39,464 bases of DNA from Bacteroidota bacterium (GCA_022567305.1 JADFHF010000036.1:1-39464), one strand, 5' to 3'. Counted from the stretch's first letter, positions 14,121 through 23,715 are shown. Notes: a model not told the origin generated them from the letters alone. Made by a program: numbers and translations.

Positions 14121-15338
14121 ATGGATTCGAACGATTTTTCTACTCTCGAAGCTCCAGAGTGGATGCTCGATGAGCTAACGCACAAGCCTGCTTTGCCGGG
14201 TCGCAGCTATTCGAAAATATATTCTGATACCCAGGATCAATTAAAAAATTCTATTCTTCCCTATAGTGATAATCAGGAAAAGAAAGAAAGAAATCTTTTT
14301 TTGACTCCCCAAGAAAGGGATGCTATAAAAATTCCAGAGACAAAGTGGCTAGTTGACAAGTTGATTCCACTAGGTAGCCTGGTCCTTCTTTCTGGGCAAC
14401 CAAAAGCATCTGGAAAGACTACGTTCGTTTGCCACGCTATGAACTCGATCGTCTCAGGTACTCCGTTTCTGGGCCTTCAAACAACTCAATCCTCAGTCGT
14501 GTTTGTTAGTGAACAATCATGGACCAGTCTTCGCGATGGATACGTCGTTCCATCAGGATTAGTACACCAGAAAAGCATCTTTATTACGGCCGGGCATGAG
14601 GTAAGCCATCTATCTTGGTCTCGTCTGATTGACGAAGCGATCAGTCAGTGTCTTGATGTATCAGCAAATCTTTTGGTTATAGATACATTCCCTGCATTTG
14701 CAGGGCTAGAAGGCACGGCGGAAAATGACAGCGGACCGATAATTAAGGCGTTAAAACCACTTCAGGATGCAGTTTCTAGATATGAAATAACCATTCTCCT
14801 TGTTCATCACGATCGAAAAACCGGGGGAAACGTATACGATGCCTCAAGAGGTTCGGGCGCACTCAATGCTTCTGTAGATGTTCTATTTCAATTGCGTCGC
14901 CAAGGACCTAATGACCAGTCAGGTTATAGGATTTTGTCAAGCGGCGGACGATTCCCCCGTATTCCGAGTGAGATAGTTATCTACTTCGACGGCCATAGCT
15001 TTAAGTACATCGGAACGCAATCTGACGCCAGAGCTGAATCGGCACGAAATTTAGTGATGGAGATTATCAATGAGAATTCGCCAGAAGCTCTCTCGAGAGA
15101 GCGAATCTATTTTCTCCTGGCAGCTGATGGAGTTGAATTGACGCCGAAAATCATTAATAAAGCTCTAACCGATCTGGTAACCAATGGACGAATCACTCAA
15201 TTAGGTTTAGGTAAGAAGGGCGATCCGTTCACATACCGTGTCGTAGACGCTAACGTAGAGAATCCATCAGAATTCTATTCTTTCCAGGATCTATCTATAG
15301 GAAAAGAAATGAATTCTAAAACTCAGCCATATGCGTAG
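14121..15338 (+). CDS. AAA_25/RepA-type replicative helicase
   Basis: A 405-residue RecA-fold ATPase. Walker A is GQPKASGKTT (residues 92-101) after KLIPLGSLVLLS; Walker B is LLVIDT (184-189); then LLVHHDRKTGG (227-236) and RGSGALNASVDV (243-254), the loop patterns of RepA/AAA_25 hexameric helicases of plasmids, phages and integrative elements. The C-terminal 100 residues (ARNLVMEIINENSPEALSRE, then NKALTDLVTNGRITQLGLGKKGDPFTYRVV) look like a winged-helix DNA-binding domain. Codon use is A/T-rich relative to the chromosomal right half, as expected for acquired DNA. It probably replicates the element after excision. No primase gene is seen. It is convergent with the integrase. Confidence 0.8.
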   Translation: MDSNDFSTLEAPEWMLDELTHKPALPGRSYSKIYSDTQDQLKNSILPYSDNQEKKERNLFLTPQERDAIKIPETKWLVDKLIPLGSLVLLSGQPKASGKTTFVCHAMNSIVSGTPFLGLQTTQSSVVFVSEQSWTSLRDGYVVPSGLVHQKSIFITAGHEVSHLSWSRLIDEAISQCLDVSANLLVIDTFPAFAGLEGTAENDSGPIIKALKPLQDAVSRYEITILLVHHDRKTGGNVYDASRGSGALNASVDVLFQLRRQGPNDQSGYRILSSGGRFPRIPSEIVIYFDGHSFKYIGTQSDARAESARNLVMEIINENSPEALSRERIYFLLAADGVELTPKIINKALTDLVTNGRITQLGLGKKGDPFTYRVVDANVENPSEFYSFQDLSIGKEMNSKTQPYA

Positions 15339-15493
15339 GCTCCCTACTCATCTGAAAGGAGGCCGTTAACTTCGTCTAGCCCCCCGAACTGGTACAAAGT
15401 TGAGAAAAGTAATTCTCATTCATTCCGGTATTACTCCCAGCGAAAGTCTTGTGACATTTGCGAGCACGGCACGACCTAATAAATGGTTAATTA

Positions 15494-16750
15494 CTAAGAA
15501 TCTATTCGCTTGAGCACCCGCACGAGTTCCTCGTCGAACATCCCTGATCTGAGGTTGTGTAGGTAGACCTGAGTCGTCTTTGCATCCTTATGGGCGAGCG
15601 TCTGCTGGATGCGCTGAATAGGCAGATTGCTCTCATCCATGAAGGCCGCCCAAGAATGGCGAGCCATGTGCGTTGTGAGCCGGGTTTCAATCCCACACTC
15701 GTGGGCCAGAGTTTTCAGGTGCTTGTTGATGAACGATATATTCTTTTTTCGCTCTTTGAAAGCCTCCTCCGTACCTGGTCGAATGCGCTTAGGCATGATT
15801 GGAAAGATGTATTCATTCGGACCAATGTGCGGCCAGCCGTAGTAGCGCAGGATTTCTTCCGGTTTTCCCAAAAGCGGCATCGAGAAGGAGGGGTCATCCG
15901 TCTTCGTCATCGTGTATTCGATACGCCAGACGCCGCGTACACGCCGGATATGAGCGCCCACCAGGTGCATGACGTCCGAGACGCGCATACCGGCGGCGTA
16001 GAAAGCAAAGATGAAGTAGTTTCGCACATCGTTCAGGTTGCCATCCTCGAGCTCTATGTCTTCGAGTTTCCAGATCTCTTCGATCGTGAGATGCTGACTT
16101 TTTGCGCGTCTCGTTTTTAGGCGAAGATGAAAGAACGGATTATTCTCCTGTGGAAAGAGACCCTCCTTGATGGCCACATATAGGACCGAACGGATAAAGT
16201 TCAGATTCTTCGTTACCGTATTCGGCTTATTGTTATGAACCTTTACGAGGTAGGTGTGAAAGCCTCGAAGGAAGGACACGGTGAGCTTGTCGAAGGAGAG
16301 ATCATCTTGGTGGAGAGTCGTGCGCGTATAATCGCGCAGTTTCTTCAGCGCTGAGCGATACGCATCAGCTGATCCAAACTGAGAGCGGTCGCGGAACTCG
16401 TCGATTCGTTTCTGAAAATAATCGAAGAAGGAAGGCGCCACAGGCTTCTCTGTTCGCCGCAGAAGCTCCTTCACGACATGAGTTGAGAGTGTGCCATCCC
16501 GAAGAAGAACGTCGAGTACAGCATCCTCTGCCGCCTCTACGACGCTCTTAAGATATAGGTTAAGTTTGTGGTGTTGCCGGTGGGTCTTGCGGACCTCCTG
16601 ACGCGCCGCATTCCAGTGACGAGCGTGCATGCGCACGCCCTCGATCGCGATCGTCGAGCGCTGGTCTTTGTGACGGATAACCAGGTAGAGGGGGACGTGT
16701 CCATTGGAGTCCTTCTTGGAGCTCCATGGAACGATTCTTACTTTGGCCAC
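15494..16750 (-). CDS. Tyrosine recombinase / phage integrase
   Basis: A complete 418-residue integrase of the Bacteroidota mobile-element type. Residues 1-90 are an arm-binding domain (VPLYLVIRHKDQRSTIAIEG), 105-200 a SAM-like core-binding domain (SFFDYFQKRIDEFR...TVTKNLNFIRSVLYVA), and 220-415 the catalytic domain. The catalytic set is complete: R256 (GMRVSD), K283 (TMTKTD), H361 and R364 (HMARHS), H387 (LAHKDA) and the nucleophile Y396 (TQVYLHN). It should excise and integrate the element. It faces inward from the right end, with its start about 170 bases before the mntR-like gene, so the right attachment site is expected between 16751 and about 16920. No matching left repeat could be found by eye. 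Confidence 0.92.
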   Translation of the reverse strand: MAKVRIVPWSSKKDSNGHVPLYLVIRHKDQRSTIAIEGVRMHARHWNAARQEVRKTHRQHHKLNLYLKSVVEAAEDAVLDVLLRDGTLSTHVVKELLRRTEKPVAPSFFDYFQKRIDEFRDRSQFGSADAYRSALKKLRDYTRTTLHQDDLSFDKLTVSFLRGFHTYLVKVHNNKPNTVTKNLNFIRSVLYVAIKEGLFPQENNPFFHLRLKTRRAKSQHLTIEEIWKLEDIELEDGNLNDVRNYFIFAFYAAGMRVSDVMHLVGAHIRRVRGVWRIEYTMTKTDDPSFSMPLLGKPEEILRYYGWPHIGPNEYIFPIMPKRIRPGTEEAFKERKKNISFINKHLKTLAHECGIETRLTTHMARHSWAAFMDESNLPIQRIQQTLAHKDAKTTQVYLHNLRSGMFDEELVRVLKRIDS

Positions 16751-16922
16751 GCGAGGGGAACGTTGCTAGTAGGTCGAAATAGGTGACGGCCAAGGTGACG
16801 CTTTTTCACCAGAATCGCAAAAGGGTTCGCAGAGTCTCAGATACGAATCGTCGATTTTACATATATTGACTGCGAATTCCGGCCAAACCATACCCAAACA
16901 AGGTGGGGCGGATAGAAAGGGC

Positions 16923-17606
16923 GTGTCCACCCAAGTTTCAAATCCTACCATGCTTAGTCAAGCCGTAGAAGATTATCTCAAGACGATTTACAGGCTCCAT
17001 AGCGGAGATCCGGTCTCGACGACCGAAATCGCCAGAACTATGGACGTTTCGTCGGCTTCCGTTACGAATATGATCAAACGGCTTTCGGGCATGGGGTTGG
17101 TCACGCACAAGGCTTACCACGGTGTAACACTCACGAATGCCGGTCGAAAAATTGCGCTTGAGATCATTCGGCACCATAGGCTTCTCGAGACCTATCTCAA
17201 GGAGATTATGGGATACGATTGGCGGGAGATGCACAACGAGGCCGAACAACTCGAACATCATATCTCAGAAGAATTTGAGGACCGCCTCGATGAAATGCTG
17301 GGGTACCCTACCCACGATCCACATGGAGACCCCATCCCTGCCCGGGACGGTAGTGTTCCTCCCTCATCCGCAGATCCTCTGACCGCGTTTTCAGAAGGCG
17401 ATTCTGTCCTCGTTCACAGGCTAGCTGATTCAGATCCGTCATTGCTTGCAAGGCTTGAATCGATTGGTATCTTACCGCGCGTTCGACTTACACTGGTCAA
17501 CAAGCCCACCGACGACGGACCCGTCACGGTTCGCGTAGGCAAGATTGAGCATGAACTGTCGTCTAGCGATGCACGATCGGTCTACGGTGTACCAACCAGA
17601 TCCTGA
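16923..17606 (+). CDS. DtxR/MntR-family metal-dependent repressor
   Basis: About 228 residues. The N-terminal winged helix is clear (QAVEDYLKTIYRLHSGDPVS, then EIARTMDVSSASVTNMIKRL and GLVTHKAYHGVTLTNAGRK). It is followed by the dimerisation/metal-binding helices (IIRHHRLLETYLKEIMGYDW, EAEQLEHHISEEFEDRLDEM) and GYPTHDPHGDPIP, the family signature, then a C-terminal FeoA/SH3-like domain. It senses Mn or Fe and represses uptake or activates efflux genes. The start is uncertain: GTG 16923 is used because AAAGG precedes it closely; ATG 16950 and TTG 16866 are alternatives. No metal transporter is adjacent; the ZIP/multicopper-oxidase pair is 17 kb away. It is the first chromosomal gene right of the element. 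Confidence 0.88.
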   Translation: MSTQVSNPTMLSQAVEDYLKTIYRLHSGDPVSTTEIARTMDVSSASVTNMIKRLSGMGLVTHKAYHGVTLTNAGRKIALEIIRHHRLLETYLKEIMGYDWREMHNEAEQLEHHISEEFEDRLDEMLGYPTHDPHGDPIPARDGSVPPSSADPLTAFSEGDSVLVHRLADSDPSLLARLESIGILPRVRLTLVNKPTDDGPVTVRVGKIEHELSSSDARSVYGVPTRS

Positions 17607-17633
17607 GTACGCTTTTAATTATACACCGACGGC

Positions 17634-18641
17634 ATGCGATACTTCCTGACCGGCGCCACCGGCTTCATCGGTCGTCGATTGGCCGTGCGGCTGCTCGAGA
17701 ATGGACACGACGTGTCAGCTCTCGTTCGTAAACCCCATGAAGCCAGAGACCTGAAAGCCCTAGGGGCCGATATCTTCCAGGGAGATATTACGGATCGCAA
17801 CTCCATTGCTCCTGGCATGCAGGGGGCCGACGGCATATTCCATATCGCAGCCAAGTATCAATTTGGCCTCCGAAGCCACGGTAAAATGGAGTCGGTCAAT
17901 GTGGGGGGTACGCGGAATGTGCTTCAAACCATGAGGGAGCTGCGGATTTCGAAAGGAGTTTATACGAGCTCAATTATAGTCAATTCTGACACCAAAGGAA
18001 CTTTGGTCGACGAGACCTACCAGCACGACGGCCCCCACCTCAGTGAATACGCCCGGACTAAGTGGGAAGCCCATTACCGTGTTGCCAAGTCAATGATCTT
18101 CGAAGGTCTTCCCCTTGTCATTGTGTTACCCGCATCCGTATATGGCCCCGGAGACACCAGCTCCATCGCCCTCATGTTCAAAGACTTCCTTCGTCGCCGT
18201 CTTCCAATGATCCCATCCAAAGCAGCGCTGTCGTGGGTCCATGTCGATGACGTGGTGAGCGGGCATGTTCTGGCCATGGAAAAGGGAACGGTCGGCGAGT
18301 CTTACATCCTTTCTGGACCCACTCACACACTGGTTGAAGCGCTCGATGAAGCTGCACGCATCACTCGTAGACGTCCTCCTCCGATTCACCTCGGTCCTGC
18401 CATGATGAGACTTGCAGCAAAGTTTTCTGGAGTCCTGGAACCCGTCATCAACATTCCATCCCATTACTCGGCCGAGGCACTGGCGTCGTCTGCAGGGACC
18501 ACCATCATCGCTTCTTTCGAAAAGGCCCAGGCTGAACTTGGATTCGAGCCGCGCGACCTTCGGCAAGGGCTGAAGGGTACGCTGACGGATCTGGCCTCGC
18601 GTATTTCCGACGAGAGAGAAACAAAACACCGCCGGAGATAA
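17634..18641 (+). CDS. Extended SDR, NAD-dependent epimerase/dihydroflavonol-reductase type
   Basis: A 335-residue extended short-chain dehydrogenase. The Rossmann motif GATGFIG is at residues 7-13, DITD closes the nucleotide site, and the catalytic Y139 and K143 are in EYARTKWEAH with the upstream Ser in VYTSSIIV. The VLPASVYGPGD and WVHVDDV segments are typical of dihydroflavonol-4-reductase-like and hopanoid-associated epimerases. It would act on a sugar nucleotide or a ketone with NAD(P)(H); the substrate cannot be told. It is followed after 4 bases by RNase R, likely in one transcript. Confidence 0.82.
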   Translation: MRYFLTGATGFIGRRLAVRLLENGHDVSALVRKPHEARDLKALGADIFQGDITDRNSIAPGMQGADGIFHIAAKYQFGLRSHGKMESVNVGGTRNVLQTMRELRISKGVYTSSIIVNSDTKGTLVDETYQHDGPHLSEYARTKWEAHYRVAKSMIFEGLPLVIVLPASVYGPGDTSSIALMFKDFLRRRLPMIPSKAALSWVHVDDVVSGHVLAMEKGTVGESYILSGPTHTLVEALDEAARITRRRPPPIHLGPAMMRLAAKFSGVLEPVINIPSHYSAEALASSAGTTIIASFEKAQAELGFEPRDLRQGLKGTLTDLASRISDERETKHRRR

Positions 18642-18645
18642 CCAC

Positions 18646-20793
18646 TTGGCCCGTAGACAACGCATTCGACGAGACGTTCTAAAATTCCTGAAAGATCACG
18701 GAAAGAAGTCGTTTCGTCCAAAGGATTTGGCCAAACGGCTCAATTACCAGGACAATCGCGACTATCGACTCTTTCGGGAAGTTCTCGAAGAACTCCGCGT
18801 CTCAGGCACTGTCGGCTCAGCAAAGGGAGGACAGCTGACCTACCGACCACGGACAGGCGAGCTCACGGGCGTCCTTACGGTTCATCGAGACGGATTTGGA
18901 TTTGTATCGGTCGAGGGAGAAAATGAGGATTACTTCATTCGTTCGCGCCGGATGAATACGGCACTTGACGGGGACACCGTTGTGATTGGTGCGGCCGCGC
19001 CGGCCAAAGGGGATCGGAGAAAATCGGCAGAGATTCGGCGAGTCGTCGAGCGGGCTCGAACGTCCGCGGTGGGCACGCTCCAACATGGCGATTCATATGC
19101 CATTGTTATTCCCGACGACCTGCGCCTGACCCACGATATATACGTTTCGCTGGAAGATCTGAACGAAGCCGTTGAGGGAGACAAGGTCGTCGTCTCAATC
19201 GACGCGTTCGAAGATCGTCGAGGTGCGCTTCATGGAAGAGTCCTTCAGGTCCTGGGGCCGTCGACAGACGCAGCCGTTCAGACGCTCGCCGTAGCGATGA
19301 GCCACGGTGTGCATTCTGATTTCCCTGAATCAGTGGTGGAAGAGGCGAGTGAAATCGAAGGCATTATCGAAGGTGTGACATCCGACCATCGGGTTGATCT
19401 CCGGGATAAATTGATTTTCACGATCGACCCGGCCGATGCACGCGACTATGACGACGCGCTACATATCGAACTACTTTCGAACGGACGCGTCGAGCTGGGG
19501 GTCCATATCGCCGACGTCAGCCACTACGTTGGGGAGGGCTCGGAGATCGATAAAGAGGCCTACCGACGTGGAACGAGTGTTTATCTGGTTGATCGCGTGA
19601 TTCCGATGCTGCCGGAGAAATTGTCATCGGATGTCTGCTCTCTTTTGCCTCATGCGGACCGCATGGCCTTCTCATGTATCATGCTGCTTTCCAGAGACGG
19701 AGAAGTCGTTTCCAGCTCATTTCACGAGTCCATCATTCACTCGAAACACCGCCTTACCTACGAGGATGCACAGAAAATCCTAGACAACCCAGACTCGGCT
19801 CACGCGCTTCAGCGCCCGCTTACTGAGATCAACCGATTGGCACGAACCCTGTCGGCAAAGCGACGAAAGAATGGTTCGATTGACTTCGGGATGAGTGAGG
19901 TGAATATTGAAATGGATGATTCCGGCCATCCAATTGCCATTCGACCCAAAGAGCGTCTGGATGCGCACCGTCTCATCGAAGAGTGCATGCTTCTGGCAAA
20001 TCGGGTGGTCGCCGAGTCGCTCATGGAGTCAAAAATCGACATCTTCATTTCGAGAATTCACGAACACCCAGATCGAGAGAAGCTCAGGAATCTGGCCCAA
20101 TACGTCCGTGCATTCGGATATGAGTTGGCGCACGTCGAAGGCCTTGTAAAACCAGGAGATCTCAACGAGCTCCTGGAATCCGTCCGTGGAAATCCAGAGG
20201 CGCCCGTCATTGAGCACGCGGCTCTTCGAGCCATGGCGAAGGCACGATATGGCATAGAGACAACGGGGCACTACGGCCTTGCTTTCCGACACTACACTCA
20301 TTTTACGAGCCCGATCCGCCGCTATCCGGATCTGGTCGTCCATCGTCTTGTGAAACGGATGATTAGAGGTGCGCCAGGATATGAACTCGAGGAGTTGAAG
20401 CAGATCTGCGAGCAATCGTCAGAGCGAGAGCGTGTGGCCGTCGATGCAGAGCGGGCTTCCGTTGCTTTGAAAAAAGTAGTCTACGCAGCCGACCACATTG
20501 GAGATGAATTTGATGGAATCGTTTCCAGTGTATCAAAGTTTGGCGTCTACGTCGAATTGACGTCGCTTCTCGTGGAGGGAATGGTCCACGTTCGAGACAT
20601 GTTGGACGACTACTACGAATACAATGAGCAAACCTTTTCACTCGTGGGATACCAATCCGGGCGGCGATTTCGTCCTGGAGACACGGTTCGAGTAACTCTG
20701 GTTGGCGCACACGTGGATTCTCGTGAAATCGACCTTATGTTTCCGGGCGCCCAACAGGGACCAAAAACGCGAAAAAAAGGGCGGAGACGCTAA
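18646..20793 (+). CDS. rnr: Ribonuclease R
   Basis: A 715-residue 3'-5' exoribonuclease of the RNase II/R family that degrades structured RNA. Order of domains: N-terminal winged helix (residues 1-60, FRPKDLAKRLNYQDNRDYRL), cold-shock/OB domains (about 65-220, GVLTVHRDGFGFVSVEGE), the RNB catalytic domain (about 240-560) with the metal-binding aspartates in TIDPADARDYDDALHIE (near 258-275), the conserved HYTHFTSPIRRYPDLVVHR region, and an S1 domain (about 619-695, FDGIVSSVSKFGVYVELTSL). A basic KTRKKGRRR tail follows. The start is TTG 18646, 4 bases after the previous stop; no ATG fits better before the winged helix. Length is usual. Confidence 0.95.
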   Translation: MARRQRIRRDVLKFLKDHGKKSFRPKDLAKRLNYQDNRDYRLFREVLEELRVSGTVGSAKGGQLTYRPRTGELTGVLTVHRDGFGFVSVEGENEDYFIRSRRMNTALDGDTVVIGAAAPAKGDRRKSAEIRRVVERARTSAVGTLQHGDSYAIVIPDDLRLTHDIYVSLEDLNEAVEGDKVVVSIDAFEDRRGALHGRVLQVLGPSTDAAVQTLAVAMSHGVHSDFPESVVEEASEIEGIIEGVTSDHRVDLRDKLIFTIDPADARDYDDALHIELLSNGRVELGVHIADVSHYVGEGSEIDKEAYRRGTSVYLVDRVIPMLPEKLSSDVCSLLPHADRMAFSCIMLLSRDGEVVSSSFHESIIHSKHRLTYEDAQKILDNPDSAHALQRPLTEINRLARTLSAKRRKNGSIDFGMSEVNIEMDDSGHPIAIRPKERLDAHRLIEECMLLANRVVAESLMESKIDIFISRIHEHPDREKLRNLAQYVRAFGYELAHVEGLVKPGDLNELLESVRGNPEAPVIEHAALRAMAKARYGIETTGHYGLAFRHYTHFTSPIRRYPDLVVHRLVKRMIRGAPGYELEELKQICEQSSERERVAVDAERASVALKKVVYAADHIGDEFDGIVSSVSKFGVYVELTSLLVEGMVHVRDMLDDYYEYNEQTFSLVGYQSGRRFRPGDTVRVTLVGAHVDSREIDLMFPGAQQGPKTRKKGRRR

Positions 20794-20798
20794 AGTTT

Positions 20799-20820
20799 TC
20801 GGCGTTTTAGCCGACATTTT
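20799..20820 (+). terminator. Possible weak terminator after rnr
   Basis: TCGGC (20799-20803) pairs with GCCGA (20810-20814) across GTTTTA, followed by CATTTTT. The stem is only 5 bp, so strength is doubtful. It lies directly after the rnr stop. Confidence 0.35.
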
Positions 20821-20859
20821 TACAGCTGTCACAGAAATCATTTTCCGCGCTCATACGGC

Positions 20860-22371
20860 ATGCAGCCTATCTCCGGAATAGCCACATTTAGGCTATTAGT
20901 TCGCAATCAGTGGAAAACCTCGAAACGGACGTATTTGTCTCAGCAGGGCGTTTTCATGTCGATTGTCATCCTGTCGATGGCGATTTACGTAGGATTTACA
21001 CTTTTCATATTGGGATACTCTTTCGATGCCTTCGCATTTAGAGTTTTTCCAGGAGAAGATCCGGTTCGTGTCGTCAATCGATATCTGTTGGCTGGCTTTA
21101 TTTCACTCTTCTTCATGCGTTTTCTGTTTCAGAGAACGCCTCGCATGAAGATTGCGCCCTTCTTGCATCTACCGATCTCGCGAAATCGTCTGGTTACGTT
21201 CTTTCAGATTTCCAGCTTGTTCAGCGGTCACAATTTCTATCCGCTCATTTTTTTCATTCCGTTCTGGATTCGCTTCGTAAATCCGTCCGAACTGATTACC
21301 GGACAACTCTTCTGGATGGTTTCGGTCATCGGAATCTTGCTGGGATCGCATTTCGCAAACCTCATTCTTCGCGGCCTACTCAAACGATTCCAGGGCGCAT
21401 TTTATGCCTTGATGGCTCTCTTTATTCTGGTCGTTATCGTCGATGAGACAACCGGGGCCGGTGTCATTCAGGAGACATCCATCTTCCTATTCTCGCATAT
21501 TCTGGCAGGCCAGTTCTCCAGTTTCGGTCTTGTGATGAACGTGGTTCTCGGCCTAGCGATTGCCTCGACGGTTGTTCTCAAGAAGTCTCTAAGGGCGCCG
21601 AGGTGGTCAGCCACCAAAAAGCGCGGTAAGCCGTTAGATCTTGTCGTCCCGAAAAAATTTGGTCTGACTGGAAAACTAATCTATCTCGAGCTCCTGTTAA
21701 TGTGGCGAAATCGCCGTCCGCGGCACTACCTCCTGGTATCCGCTCTTTTCTCGACGATGTACTTGATCCTTATGCTCGCCGCGAAGAGCACGTTTAACGC
21801 CCGTGGGTTCGATGCGCTCATCGGTCTTTTTGCATCGGGTGGCTTTGCACTGAACTACGGCCAACTGATGTTCAGTTGGGACAGCACGTACTTCGACGGG
21901 CTTCTTGCCCGAGATATTCCGATGCGGTCGTTTATTCGGGCCAAGCTCATCCTGCTTCAGTCGTCGTGTCTACTCTTTTTCCTGATTGCTCTCCCACTTT
22001 TTATATGGCTGAAACCTGAGCTCCTGGGATTGCATCTGGCGTTTCTCGTTTTCAACGCTGGAATAACGAGCGTCTTGGTGATGGAACTGGCCACTAGAAA
22101 TTGTCAGGCCGTAGATATTGAGAAAAGCGGAAGTATCTTTAACTACGAAGGCTTTTCTATCCGACATTGGCTCTGGTTTTTTCCTACCGCCCTTCCTCCA
22201 ACCCTATGGATGGCCGCGATGTCCAAGCAGCCTGCTACCGCTCTCCTTATTTTGGCCGGTGTCGGGTTTTTGAGCCTGCTGGCAACCGAATTTTGGACAC
22301 GCTTTTTTGCGCGCGGAATAACCTCGAGAAAATACCAGATGGCACAGGGATTCCGACTCTATGCACGTTGA
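20860..22371 (+). CDS. DUF5687 ABC-type permease
   Basis: A 503-residue integral membrane protein of the Bacteroidota DUF5687 family. It has many hydrophobic helices, among them IVILSMAIYVGFTLFILGYS, YLLAGFISLFFMRFLF, LIFFIPFWIRFV, FWMVSVIGILLGSHFANLIL and AFYALMALFILVVIV, with a second set after residue 270. The early LPISRNRLVTFFQISSLFSGHNFYPL segment is characteristic. Its last 11 bases overlap the next gene, which encodes the partner ATPase, so the pair forms one exporter-like ABC system. The cargo is not known for this family. The start at ATG 20860 comes directly after the rnr terminator-like hairpin. Confidence 0.85.
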   Translation: MQPISGIATFRLLVRNQWKTSKRTYLSQQGVFMSIVILSMAIYVGFTLFILGYSFDAFAFRVFPGEDPVRVVNRYLLAGFISLFFMRFLFQRTPRMKIAPFLHLPISRNRLVTFFQISSLFSGHNFYPLIFFIPFWIRFVNPSELITGQLFWMVSVIGILLGSHFANLILRGLLKRFQGAFYALMALFILVVIVDETTGAGVIQETSIFLFSHILAGQFSSFGLVMNVVLGLAIASTVVLKKSLRAPRWSATKKRGKPLDLVVPKKFGLTGKLIYLELLLMWRNRRPRHYLLVSALFSTMYLILMLAAKSTFNARGFDALIGLFASGGFALNYGQLMFSWDSTYFDGLLARDIPMRSFIRAKLILLQSSCLLFFLIALPLFIWLKPELLGLHLAFLVFNAGITSVLVMELATRNCQAVDIEKSGSIFNYEGFSIRHWLWFFPTALPPTLWMAAMSKQPATALLILAGVGFLSLLATEFWTRFFARGITSRKYQMAQGFRLYAR

Positions 22372-23062
22372 ATTCAGAAACATAACGAAGAAGTACGGTG
22401 CCAAAACGGTGCTGAACATTCCTCTCTGGTCTGCAAAACCAGGCGATGTGATCGGTCTGGTTGGAAGCAACGGTGCGGGAAAGACAACGTTTCTTCGACT
22501 CGTTCTGGACCTCCTTCAACCTGATACGGGCGAACTCAGAATTGAGGGAGAGAATGTTTCGAATTCCGAAACATGGAAAGCACACACTGGATCGTATTTG
22601 GATAGTACGTTTCTGATCGATTTCCTGACACCACTCGAATACTTCAAGTTTATTGGAACGGTGTACGGATTTGAAAATGGCCAGGTCGAGGAATCGATTC
22701 GCCCGTACATGAACCTTCTTCCCTTCCTTGCTACCGAACCGAGCTCCGGGTTCATCCGCGAGCTTTCAACCGGGAATGCCCAAAAAGTGGGCATTGTATC
22801 TGCTCTTTTCCCCGGCCCGAAATTGCTCCTTCTGGATGAGCCGTTTTCCAATCTGGATCCTCCCTCGCAGATCCGCTTGAAGCAGCACATTCGCCGGCTT
22901 GCTGAAGAGCAGAATATGACGATGATTATCTCGAGCCATAACCTGGGCCACGTAACCGAAATCTGCTCGCGGATTACACTACTGGATCGAGGCGTGGTAA
23001 TCAGAGACGACGTGACGTCACAGGAAACGCTCTCGCAGCTGAAGCACTACTTCTCATCCTGA
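22361..23062 (+). CDS. ABC transporter ATP-binding subunit
   Basis: A 233-residue ATPase, partner of the overlapping DUF5687 permease. Walker A is GSNGAGKTT (about residues 36-44), Walker B LLLLDEP (about 154-160), and the H-loop is in IISSHNLGH. The signature reads LSTGNAQKV instead of LSGGQ, a known variation of this exporter subtype. It hydrolyses ATP on the cytoplasmic side to drive the permease. Its end overlaps the convergent pseudouridine synthase gene by 16 bases. Confidence 0.92.
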   Translation: MHVEFRNITKKYGAKTVLNIPLWSAKPGDVIGLVGSNGAGKTTFLRLVLDLLQPDTGELRIEGENVSNSETWKAHTGSYLDSTFLIDFLTPLEYFKFIGTVYGFENGQVEESIRPYMNLLPFLATEPSSGFIRELSTGNAQKVGIVSALFPGPKLLLLDEPFSNLDPPSQIRLKQHIRRLAEEQNMTMIISSHNLGHVTEICSRITLLDRGVVIRDDVTSQETLSQLKHYFSS

Positions 23063-23715
23063 GGGTGAAGTTCATTTGGCCAACTTTCTGGCACTGGACA
23101 CACCCACTTCATTTCTGTTTTCCGAACAGGATGCGTTAGACCGAGTCGGAAGGAGTGGAGGGCAAGATTCTTACCGTCCAGGTCTTGATTGGAACCGTAT
23201 CGAAAATCTCCCAAAATGTGCATCCCGCGCGAAGCCAGTTGGATCCTGATCTGGTGCGGTCGGCCGGTTTTGAGTTGGATGGACAACAAGGTCAGCTCAT
23301 TTGATGTCTTCAGCGGTGTAAAACTGAGCTCTGCGAAACGGGCCTCCTTTTCAGATGCATCGGCAATTCTCACCTTTTCATTTTCTTTGACCAGGTGATC
23401 AATCAAGATCTCGCCGCCTTTGACCTCTTTCTCGACGATGGCCAGATATTCCTTTTTTACTTCGTGCTCACGAAACTGACGGGACAATCGTTCGGCCGCC
23501 TTTGATGTTCGGGCGAAAATCATCATACCTGACGCGGGTCGATCGAGCCGATGGACGAGCCCCAGATACACATTGCCGGGCTTATCGAACTCCTTTTTGA
23601 TGTAGGCCTTCCAGTATGTGAGCGCATCCAGGTCCCCCGTGCGGTCTGCCTGCGACAACATGCCGGGCGGCTTGTTGGTGACGAGAATGTGATTATCCAG
23701 GTATATTGGGTGCAT
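23047..23715 (-). CDS. RluA-family pseudouridine synthase
   Basis: A 222-residue enzyme that isomerises uridine to pseudouridine in rRNA or tRNA. The catalytic motif is GLVHRLDRPASGMMIFAR with the catalytic Asp at residue 58 (HRLD). LLSIQLKTGRPHQIRIQLAS is the second family motif, followed by ILGDFRYGS. It has only the catalytic domain and no S4 domain, like RluA/TruC-type members. The target base cannot be told. It runs tail-to-tail with the ABC ATPase. Confidence 0.92.
   Translation of the reverse strand: MHPIYLDNHILVTNKPPGMLSQADRTGDLDALTYWKAYIKKEFDKPGNVYLGLVHRLDRPASGMMIFARTSKAAERLSRQFREHEVKKEYLAIVEKEVKGGEILIDHLVKENEKVRIADASEKEARFAELSFTPLKTSNELTLLSIQLKTGRPHQIRIQLASRGMHILGDFRYGSNQDLDGKNLALHSFRLGLTHPVRKTEMKWVCPVPESWPNELHPQDEK

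Noticed and set aside
16751-16922. Right attachment site of the integrase element
   Set aside because: Expected here, but no direct repeat shared with 9868-10424 and no tRNA 3' end was found by eye, so no att site is claimed.
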